From Pohlia nutans (Eukaryota; Streptophyta; Bryopsida; Bryales; Mniaceae), in NCBI GenBank assembly GCA_022496805.1, contig CM040096.1, positions 8,433,501 to 8,497,500 of the forward strand: 64,000 nucleotides of DNA, given 5' to 3'. Positions 11,030 through 19,149 of this stretch are shown here, piece after piece; within the stretch, counting starts at the first letter, position 1, and every line of letters starts with the position of its first letter. The notes under the pieces are model-generated. The model saw only the letters and a program-made list of their open reading frames with translations. It was not told the origin of the DNA and made no database searches. Made by a program: the position numbers and the translations under genes.

Positions 11030-11492
11030 CTCCGAAAGGACGAAGGATTCATGGTTTTAAAATGACAAATGGGGAATGGCCTGACCATGATATAGGTACC
11101 ACTTTTACACATCTCACATAGTGTGACGTATGTCTAACTCATTTTATGTGTGTTAGAAATTTCATCTTTAACACCATGTGTATAGTTGCTACCATGGTGT
11201 CTATAACACCGTCTAATTTTTGTAATTTTCCAATGTTTTTTTCTTACCAAAAAGATATTTCTTGAAAATCACATTATTTTTGGAGGGGTACCCATATCAT
11301 GCCATCACCTAATTGATTATATTGTGGAAATTATAATTCAGATGGGACCAAATTTTATATCACCATAATCAGTGAAGAACATCACATGTGTTGGTAAGAA
11401 ATAAATAAATTTGAATAAAAGGAAGTCTACAGAAGACCTACTCAAAACTACTGAAAAAAACATGAGACCTAATTTGGACTTCTTTGTCGGGG
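11030..11492 (+). mobile_element. TTAA-flanked element, family D, copy 1 (interrupted)
   Basis: TTAA at 11026-11029 and 11493-11496. The ends resemble 17978-18219 and 36392-36621: a GGATTCATGGTTTTAAAATGA block at the left and GACTTCTTTG near the right. A TGATGGC-family MITE (11071-11309) has inserted between ATGACAAAT and AATTGATTATATTG; intact relatives read straight through there. Confidence 0.75.
11071..11309 (+). mobile_element. MITE, TGATGGC family, copy 3, nested in a TTAA element
   Basis: It aligns in full with 441-674 in the same orientation and with 9006-9246 inverted. Its left end carries a small insertion (GGCCTGACCATGATATAGG) relative to the other copies; the right end is CCCATATCATGCCATCACC. 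Its insertion into a family D element makes it younger than that element. Confidence 0.75.
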
Positions 11493-11835
11493 TTAATTAT
11501 ACATCCAAACAGAGTTCACGTGGTTTACGAAATTTGGGTGACCGGACTGAGAGTTTTAACCATGGTTTAGCAATCATGGCTACAAGTTAGAATCAAATTT
11601 TAAGTAGGTTCTTATGTATAGCTTTTGGTTGCTGCTCAAAAACTGAGTCCTACTAGTCCCGGACATGAAATATCAAGTTACATCCATCGTTTCAAAGGTC
11701 TTACTATTTCAAATGAGATTCACGTTTTCAATGATAAATTATGTGACTAATTCAGGAAAGGAATAATTTCATTGCAATTATATATGGTTACATCTACAAT
11801 GCAGCTAGCTCCACTATAAAATAAGCTACAAAGCC

Positions 11836-12087
11836 TCTTATAATTGCCTCTTGTAGCATAGCTGCTTGTTTCTTTTGCAACAAATAATGTAGTTCCAAGC
11901 TGCGCTTCTTAATTAATAATTAGTCTGAGAGCCACAAACAATCTCAGATTCTTAAGAGCTTCAGCAGTAATCAATAACCTTATCCTAAAGCCCTATTTCA
12001 ATTCAAATTTCTGTCCATGGCAATGAGGTAAAACTGTTACCAAAAAAGTCAATTTTTTTTTATAAAACTGATTTTTATCATCTAAGA
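11836..12087 (+). repeat. Direct repeat bordering the left S1 arm, copy 1
   Basis: About 250 bp that match 16320-16600 in the same orientation: CTTATAATTGCCTCTTGTAG, AATAATTAGTCTGAGAGCCA, CAGCAGTAATCAAT and GGTAAAACTGTTACCA. The pair brackets the left arm of the S1 inverted duplication. It could be a terminal repeat of a larger element or a by-product of segmental duplication. Confidence 0.7.
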
Positions 12088-12398
12088 GAGGAGGTACCAA
12101 GGGTAGACCTCACTACTCATGCCCTTGCTAAAACTATGGAGAGATGAACTATTCTCAACAAACTGTTTCTTCACGATAGCCAACATAATTATAATTATGA
12201 ACCTAACCAATCTCATCATGAATCAACCATGCTAAAGAGATAAAAAGCTAGCAACATTCCGAATTGACATAGTGATACTTTTGGCATTTCTGTTATGCAC
12301 AGGCGGAAAAAAAAAATCAAAAAAAAAATAGACGGTAGATGGTCCAATTACATAACTTTTTTCCTTCCTTTTGTTCATGGTGACCGTGCTTTGAGATA

Positions 12399-12483
12399 CT
12401 CCCTTTGTTCCAAAATAAAAAGCACATACTCCCTTTGTGCACAATGTTCCAGTGGGCTTTTTATTTTGGAATAGACTGTGGAG
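12399..12483 (+). mobile_element. Short Stowaway-like MITE
   Basis: It starts CTCCCTTTGTTCCAAAATAA and ends with TTATTTTGGAATAGACTGTGGAG-like sequence, flanked by TA on both sides (12397-12398 and 12484-12485). CTCCCT termini with a TA duplication are the Stowaway (Tc1/mariner) hallmark. Diverged counterparts lie in the right arm near 22270-22350 and 23522-23610. Confidence 0.65.
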
Positions 12484-12855
12484 TATTATCAAAGTTGGAG
12501 TCGCACAAAACATACTTTGCAATTACCTTGATGTTTAAAATTAACCAAATGCATTGATTTAATAAGCAACATTTTTTTTTTTAAAAGTGTTACTTGCAGG
12601 CTCCTCATGTATCAACTCCACTACAATCTACCCTCCATAACATGACACTCCATAATATGGCGATACTATTGTTTCAAGCAATACACGTGACAAGTCATTT
12701 ATGTGACCAATACATGCCTACCACCTTCTACTTTCAAGTTAGGGCTTCCTTGAGAGGGACAACTGTATTGGAGTCACACTTAAAAAGAGGGTTTGCAAAC
12801 TAAGAGACTGTACAGTACAACAATCTACCTACTTTGATGCCCCAGCTCTAAATAC

Positions 12856-13106
12856 TCCCCTTGACATTAATGCAAGAGGACAAAAACTGCCCCTATTTTG
12901 TGCATGTAGGGGCCCACCGTGAAACATAACCCCCTCTTCCAAGGGTTTAAAATTTCCGAAGGGGTCCTCCTAAACTAATTTGAGGCCGTAGACCCCAAAT
13001 TTGCAAACAAACTTGCCAAAACAAAGACCTTAGCGTGCACAAAATGGAAATTTCAAAATGGGGCCCATGGGTAAATAGTGCTTGCATTAACGTCGAGGGG
13101 GGGTTT
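12856..13106 (+). mobile_element. TIR element interrupting the flank of the S1 fragment
   Basis: About 250 bp running from ACTCCCCTTGACATTAATGC to GCATTAACGTCGAGGGGGG, which are inverted ends. A second copy lies at about 46505-46755 (ACTGCCCCTATTTTG, GGGGCCCACC, TTGCATTAACGTC). It separates the S1 fragment at 13170-13300 from its matching 3' flank (12540-12830). Class is undetermined. Confidence 0.6.
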
Positions 13107-13169
13107 AGAGTCGGGGACTTTGATGTGTAGAATTGGCCAACGTTGAATTTTATTGATGAAAAGTTTTGA

Positions 13170-13300
13170 AAAGGCTGATCAACCCCACTCAGGCTTTGAA
13201 GTCGGAGTTGCACCAAAAGCCCTCGTTCAAGGCTTGCCAGAAGCAGGTGGATTTGCCATAAATTGCAGTTGCAAGGGGGCTTATGGTGGTGCTTTGTGGT
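13170..13300 (-). pseudogene. S1-like gene fragment (3' end only)
   Basis: The minus strand encodes a C-terminal S1 segment: K-x-P-C-N-C-N, a C-F-W-Q-A motif, then E-G-F-W-C-N, clearly related to the end of the intact gene at 13643-14041. Everything upstream, including the signal peptide and the first two cysteines, is missing, and the reading frame is disturbed in the CNCN region. The 3' flank repeats that of the intact gene, so this is a decayed tandem duplicate. Confidence 0.8.
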
Positions 13301-13642
13301 ACTAGCTATCAATCCTACTTTCAGACAAAGTTCGAGTTGCACCAGAAAAGCAAAAACCTCAAATGATACTAACTCGACGTAACTTACAATTAACCAAAAC
13401 GCATTGATTAATCAAACAATAGATATTTTATTCAAAAGTGTAAGATGCAGGCTCCTCATGAATGTATCAACTCCACTAAGTTATTGGAGTCGATCACACT
13501 TAAGAAGAACGTAAGTCTCAAGGTTTGCAAACCGAGAGATCGACTGTGAGTACAACAATCTACGTAGCTAGCGTGATGTACGCACGTGTAGAATTCAAGA
13601 TGGAGCCACATAATTCATGAAAAATTGAAGGTAACTTTCAGA

Positions 13643-14041
13643 TCAATTGGGTCCCCAGGGTTTGATGAAGTCGTGGTTGCACCAAAAGCCCTCGTTCAAG
13701 ACCTGCCAGAAGCAGGCAGATTTGCCGTTGCAGTTGCAGGGCGCTTTGGTGAAGCTGTACCCCATGAACACGTCGATGGTGGTGGCGGGCTTGCCGGGCA
13801 CGGCAAACGAGCACGTCATCACGTCTTTGCCGAAGAAGCCGGTGGTGAAGGTCCACGAGAAGTGGCTGAACGGCAGTATCGTCATGGCGCCGAAGTCCTG
13901 GCCGCCTTTGAAGCGGCACTGGATGTCCAGCTTCTGCCCCACCGTGACGGATTCGTTCTCAATCGTCACCGTCACTCCCTCCACGCCTTGCCACACCATC
14001 ACCATCGCCACCAAGATCGTCCAAATCGTTGAGGATCCCAT
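13643..14041 (-). CDS. S1-like secreted protein (plant self-incompatibility S1/SPH family), copy 1
   Basis: A 132-aa, single-exon gene. Residues 1-22 (MGSSTIW..., hydrophobic VAMVM core, ending VEG) form a signal peptide. The mature part has six cysteines in the S1 arrangement: CRFKGG, TCSF, CNCN, CFW and WCNHDF. Family members are small secreted beta-sandwich proteins. Poppy S1 (PrsS) is a pollen-recognition ligand, while most homologues have no known role. I chose ATG 14041 because it gives a proper signal peptide; the frame continues upstream for 37 codons without a plausible leader. A likely polyadenylation signal (AATAAA, minus) lies at 13432-13427, about 210 nt past the stop. It differs from the copy at 21249-21647 by only six residues. 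Function here is unknown. Confidence 0.9.
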   Translation of the reverse strand: MGSSTIWTILVAMVMVWQGVEGVTVTIENESVTVGQKLDIQCRFKGGQDFGAMTILPFSHFSWTFTTGFFGKDVMTCSFAVPGKPATTIDVFMGYSFTKAPCNCNGKSACFWQVLNEGFWCNHDFIKPWGPN

Positions 14042-14219
14042 GTTGAACTTACTGTAGGAAAAAGCAATACACCACCTGTACATAAAATCAAACATCCTTT
14101 TTAGTCTTATCACTCTTGAAACACGCATAAAAAAAGTTAGAGCATGCCACAATAGTAATCATGTACACACTAAGCATTGCCTACTTTGAATGTTAGTGAC
14201 GGTTCCCACTACTGAACCA

Positions 14220-15480
14220 CGCTTAACCTTTGCTTTTCATCATGTTGTTGAAAAAAGGGAGATGAAAGGTTGATAACAATAAATTATTCAAGCACCCCGA
14301 ACTATGAGCAATGTGTGACATTATCTGAACAACGCAGGCTAATGTTGTACTAGGTAATTCAAAAGCAAGCAAGACTATGGGGTATAACTGCAAGTCAGAA
14401 CCTATCAAACCATGGCAGTGGCAAGGGAGGTACTGTGATTGTCTACTTTTGAATTACTGGACATAATCTCAATGCCCCTTCGAGCCAGTGGATCTCAAGA
14501 TTAATGTGGTAGTTGAATAAAAAAGCAAAGAAAAGGTGAAGTTGAGCTTGCATGTAGATTCCAAACTGTGTGTCAAGTTTGCTTCTTGGTGAAGAGTTAA
14601 TGCTACCACTTAAGAAGTTAATGCTCTCTAGTATTATCAATTCTAATCCCTCTCCTCTAGTTCAAGGGTATCCTGATACAATGGCAAGAAGAGGCTACAT
14701 TGAGATTATGTGCACATTAGCCATGGCCTATTGAAGCTGCAAATGGACGATTTGCGAGGCTAATGTGCCTTTTTCAACCACACCCTACTTTTGCCTGCAA
14801 ATGCCCCCTGTTCAAGCTCGTTAACGTGCGAAAGGGAGATGAAAGGTTGAAAACGGTAGCTTATTGGGGCACCTTGCACTATTCAGGAGCATCGAATGAC
14901 TAATTTGTGAGGTTAATGTGTGACATGAACCCAATAGTGCAGGCTAATGTTGCACATTGACCACGAACTATCTATTGAAGCGGCAAATGGGCGATTTGCG
15001 TGGCTAATGTGCGTTTTACTACCGCACCTACACCTTTGCCCGCACATGAAGCTCATTAATATGCCAAAAGGAGATGAAAGTTCGAAAAGAGAAAACAATT
15101 GGATTATTGTATAATACGCACGACATTGCGACATTAACTCGATAGTGTTGGGTGAAAATCCTTGCACTAGTGAAACCACAAAGGGGAGGTTTGCGCGCAT
15201 AACAAATGTGCGACGTTAAACGCTTTTGGTTAACCCTAATGTACATCGTTTTGCTACCGCACCCAACCGGTTTGCCTATAACACTTGACCCTTGTTCAAA
15301 CTCATTAATATGCCAGAACTAAGAAGATGGATGGTTGAAAAGAGTAAAGAATTGAATTACTGAACAATTCGCACGACTAAAGTGCAACATTTTATAACTC
15401 GATAGTGTAGGGTGAACGTCCTTGCACTATTGAAGCGACAAAGGGACAGCTTGCAAGACTAATGTGCGGCGTCAAATGCC
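14220..15480. repeat. Modular tandem repeat in the S1 5' flank, left arm
   Basis: Degenerate units of roughly 230-250 bp. Each carries GGAGATGAAAGGTTG-like sequence (about 14257, 14840, 15070, 15325), a CTTGCACTATT-like phrase and an AATGTGCGAC-like phrase. The same modules occur inverted at 20290-21060 in the right arm, where the pattern reads CAACCTTTCATCTCC. No coding capacity is evident. They lie directly upstream of S1 copies 1 and 3 and may contain their promoters. Confidence 0.65.
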
Positions 15481-16319
15481 TTTGGTTAGCCATATGCAAT
15501 GCGAGCACACAATTGCAACTACAAGAACCTTGACAACTAAAAACATAATTTTGTAAGCTAGAAAAAAAGAACTCGTGACATACAGAATTGTGTGCACAGG
15601 AGCTTCCTTACAGAAACAGAGAACTTAGCAAAGGAGTGCCTGCAGTAGACTGTGTGGCTGCTGCTGGGCGAGGCTCCTTTTTATTCCCTCTCATTCCACC
15701 ATCCTCTCAAGACTCTCTTCAACCAAGCCACCAAGCAAGACTTCAATTCGTCCCAGACTTCAACTAAATACCCGCCTCACGAGACTTCATGTGGCTTCAA
15801 TGCCCACGACTCTAAAATCTCTGATGAGTATAGATTTGAGGTAACTTCAGAAACTGAGTTGCGGAACTTTTAGTTGGGCAGCTCAAACTACCAACACCAG
15901 TTAATTTCACGTCAATTGGTAACTAAGCCATTACCGTGGGCATTGCCTAAGTTGGTAAAATTTCGCCAAAATTGTGAAACTACCTGATGTGGTCGATTGA
16001 TTATAGATCTTCAAAGAGATGATGCAATTAATGGGTAGTTTGAAACGAAATTTAGCTTTTATCAACATTATGTAACTTTAAAAAAATCAAAGAAGAGCTC
16101 TTAATGCCATGTTGCATCATGAATTGAACTTTCACGGGACCAACTATCAGATCATTATCAGTAAAGCTCTGGTAATGATCTTATATGATACCAGTAGAGC
16201 TTACTAATTACAACTTACCACTCATTACATGATCTAACAACTTATGAGATATACGCTAGAGTACGTGCATTCACTTCATTATCTCCTACTTTACACATAA
16301 TTTATCCAATTGACCATCT

Positions 16320-16600
16320 TATAATTGCCTCTTGTAGCATAGCTACTTGTTTCTTTTGAAACATCATACAGAGCAGTAGAGCACTGAGCTTTACATACTT
16401 CCAAGCTGCATGCGCTTTTTTTTAATTAATAATTAGTCTGAGAGCCACAAACAACCTCTTCTTAACTAACTCAGCAGTAATCAATCACCTCATCCTAAAG
16501 CCCACTTTCAATTCAAACTTCTGTCCGACCATGACAATGAGGTAAAACTGTTACCAATTTTTTTTTTAATTTTTCTACAACTAATTTCTATCAACTAAGA
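16320..16600 (+). repeat. Direct repeat bordering the left S1 arm, copy 2
   Basis: Matches 11836-12087 in the same orientation, with short insertions (ACAGAGCAGTAGAGCACTGA is unique to this copy). See the entry for the first copy for shared anchors. Confidence 0.7.
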
Positions 16601-17208
16601 GTCACAGATTCTGGGAGGCATATTATACTTTTCTTCTTCGTTTTTATTATTATATATTATCGTAGTTTACCATATAATTCAAGTTTATTCTAGCATATAT
16701 AGGCATGATTTTCTAATTCGAACTCCAGATAATAATTCGAACTCCACATTCAGCAAAGTTCTCACGTCACGTATAAAAAAGAATTTTTATTTTTTTTCCC
16801 AGTATTAATTGTTTCATGCACCAGTCATTAAATCGATTCAAATCCACCTTGTCTAATTTACAAGTTTAACAACACAATTTATGTTACTTCATAAGGCGAA
16901 TCATGTTATATTCACCACACGTTTGATGCATAAAAACAATGTCGTTACAATTTTTACTAAAAGCATATGGTCTATGAGTTAGTACTTTGATCGTATGAAT
17001 GTGATATCCAAAATGCACGACAACCACACTGATAACATTACAAAAATTGTACTTTATTGATAAGTATTGTTTTCGCACTGATTTAGTACGTAGAATGCAA
17101 GCAACATGTGCGAATATGGCATGACCTTCGTACACACGAAAACAATGCGATAACTAGTGTGGCAAGCCACTGACATTTGAGATGAGTGGTAAGGATGAAG
17201 GAGCGAGA

Positions 17209-17228
17209 TCGAGAGAGAGAGAGAGAGC
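17209..17228 (+). repeat. (GA)n microsatellite
   Basis: A short GAGAGA run just past the stop codon of the divergent S1 gene. A similar run lies at 28409-28426. Confidence 0.8.
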
Positions 17229-17235
17229 TCATCGA

Positions 17236-17607
17236 TCAGGCCCATGTGCGCATGAAGTCATGGTTGCAATAGAATCCATCGTTCCGGACCACCCACGCAC
17301 AGCCATTGTACGAGGCGCAGTTGCAGCGCGAGTTCACGACGTCGAGCGTGGTGGTCGTCTTGCCCGCGGCGGCAAAGCCGCACTCGTAAGGGCCATGAAA
17401 CGCCACGGGGACGTCGACGTAGAATTCCTGCTCGAATTGCACCACTCGCACTCCCTCGTCTTGCTTGCCGCGCACGCAATGCACGCTCACGGCGGACTCC
17501 AGCATACTCCCGATGCTCACGTGCACTCCCTCCACGCACTGTATCAGCGCCACGGTCATCGCGACCGTGAACACCCTGATCATGAGAGTCTTGGAATTCA
17601 TCGCCAT
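17236..17607 (-). CDS. S1-like secreted protein, divergent copy 2 (between the arms)
   Basis: 123 aa from ATG 17607 (MAMNSK...); a start two codons downstream is possible. A hydrophobic signal peptide ends at VEG and is followed by an S1 domain with six cysteines: HCVRGK, YECGF, RCNC, GCAW and FYCNHDF. The C-terminal CNHDF motif is shared with the other two S1 genes, but the rest is strongly diverged. It sits in the spacer of the inverted duplication and is probably an older paralogue. About 144 bp upstream begins a block shared with the SHIPPO upstream region. Partner and role are unknown; secretion is inferred from the signal peptide. Confidence 0.88.
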   Translation of the reverse strand: MAMNSKTLMIRVFTVAMTVALIQCVEGVHVSIGSMLESAVSVHCVRGKQDEGVRVVQFEQEFYVDVPVAFHGPYECGFAAAGKTTTTLDVVNSRCNCASYNGCAWVVRNDGFYCNHDFMRTWA

Positions 17608-17750
17608 GGAATTGATCGATCGATGCCGCTGCAATTAAAACAACCCACAACATATAGAGAGAGATATGATCAGTCCTCCGCAATTTAATTGCACGTTTGT
17701 TTAGTTATCAAGTTCTTCACATTGCGATTCGTTCTTCCACAGGGATCGAA

Positions 17751-17852
17751 CCCTGATCATATTACCAGGCAGTTATGGGTACAAGAATGATGGTAAATGC
17801 TTGCTAAATTGAACAAACACTTACAAAACTTGCTATAAACAGCAGTTTGGCA
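17751..17852. promoter_or_regulatory. Block shared with the region upstream of the SHIPPO gene, copy 2
   Basis: Counterpart of 10069-10166, with the same orientation and spacing of anchors (CATATTACCAGG, GGGTACAAGAATGATG, CTTGCTATAAACAGCAGTTT). It starts about 144 bp upstream of the S1 start codon. The adjoining minus-strand CAGGGTTCGATCCCTG resembles a tRNA T-arm, so a tRNA-derived repeat is an alternative explanation. Confidence 0.4.
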
Positions 17853-17977
17853 CAGTGAATTGGAATTATGTTGTGATGAAATCACCGGCTTAGTGTTGAA
17901 AGAACCTAAATGCAGTCTAAAGTGGAGATAAATATTCTAGCTACAGGGCTCTGATTTCCGCTAACTTAGTACATTAA

Positions 17978-18219
17978 CCCCTAAAGAACCAAGGATTCAC
18001 AGTTTTAAAATGACTAATTCAATTGATCATATTGTGAAAAAAAGTAAAAATCAAATGAGACTGAATTTTACATCACTAGAAGCAGTGAAGAACAATGCAT
18101 ATGTTGGTCAAACAACAAACAAATTCGAACAAAAGAAAGTCCATATAGAACCTACTCAAAACTGATAAAACAAATTAAACATGAGACCCAAATTCGGGCT
18201 TCTTGGTCCCGTGTAGGGG
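17978..18219 (+). mobile_element. TTAA-flanked element, family D, copy 2
   Basis: TTAA at 17974-17977 and 18220-18223. The left end is CCCCTAAAGAACCAAGGATT and the right end CTTGGTCCCGTGTAGGGG. It is 242 bp, matches 36392-36621 and, apart from the MITE, 11030-11492. No coding capacity. Confidence 0.82.
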
Positions 18220-18223
18220 TTAA

Positions 18224-19149
18224 ACCTTGATGCATGTTGGCTTCTACAAAAACGATCAACTGCATGAAGGTGGGCATTACACAAGGAAGAAGAAGAAAGA
18301 ATGCTCACAATTGCAATCTGACTCTCACCAAAACAATATTGCCTTCGAGTCGCGAATAGAAATGGTGGGATTCTGCCACCGCTCTTAACTTCAAGGAGAC
18401 ACAGGTCACGGTCGTCCTTACTCGAAATCTTGTTGCCGAAGCGCAGGCAAATACTCGCACTCTAAAACCCCTATTAATTGATTGTCCTCTTGTTACAGGG
18501 TCTATTTTTTGCTTTCGGTGGAAGGTCTACATTTGTACTGTAGGCTATAGTTGTTCAAATGTTCACGAGCAAGCAAAGTAAGATGGCAGATAATTACACT
18601 CATATTCATTAAAATGGTGGATTACACTGCCCGAATGAAACCTCAAATCTATACCAGTCCTAGATTTCAGAGCTTTGGGCGCTTGAACATCTTAACTTTG
18701 GCGCTCTGAAACAACGAAACAGTTAAGTGAGATACAGTTAAGTGCCATGAGGATAGGGATAGTTTTTGGTCTCTAGTGAAGGGAATATGCTTGACATGGA
18801 CCTTGACGTTTTCAGTACCTGACATGTGTCCGACGTGTAGACAGGAAATTAAATATTGTAAAGTTCAATGGTCAAATCTTGAGAATATGCTCTTGTTAGC
18901 ACTCTGTCAACGATTCTATGGATTTCTTGCAATCTGAGAGTGTACTCAAGAAATCCGTGAGATTGGATCCTTCTCTTCTTCAACAATTATAGAGACACCG
19001 GCAGTCACACGGCCTTTGCAATCACATCACTTGAGAGCGAGCTCTCCAATTGAGTTCACCGGGAATTGAACAAGCAAAAGCATTGGATTCCTGCCGCAAA
19101 AATTTAGTATTAATAAAATTCATGAGCATTCCAATGGGATTAAGAGTTG
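18224..19149. other. Spacer of the inverted duplication, no gene seen
   Basis: Mixed-composition sequence between the family D element and the right arm. I see no gene, RNA or clear repeat. Short open frames are not recognisable. Confidence 0.4.

Larger units (their letters stand above)
12090..16205. repeat. Left arm of the S1 inverted duplication
   Basis: This segment matches, in inverted orientation and with many insertions and deletions, roughly 19150-22570. Matching anchors from outer to inner: the Stowaway-like piece (12399-12483 and about 22270-22350), the S1 3' flank, the S1 gene, the modular 5' flank, a block ending in GGCGGGTA-like sequence (15770/19960) and a GATCATTAC block (16160/19180). 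It holds one intact S1 gene and one S1 fragment. Confidence 0.75.

Noticed and set aside
13625..14057. Long antisense frames over the S1 genes (also at 21233-21704 and 17182-17688)
   Set aside because: They are shadows of GC-rich coding sequence on the opposite strand and lack any motif.
14042..14152. In-frame extension of the S1 frame upstream of the chosen start (also 21138-21248)
   Set aside because: It would bury the signal peptide under 37 residues of no recognisable character. Conservation between the arms is explained by the duplication. A 5' leader is more likely.
17736..17760. tRNA T-arm-like CAGGGTTCGATCCCTG on the minus strand
   Set aside because: No matching acceptor, D or anticodon arms can be found, so it is not a tRNA gene. 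At most a tRNA-derived repeat fragment.
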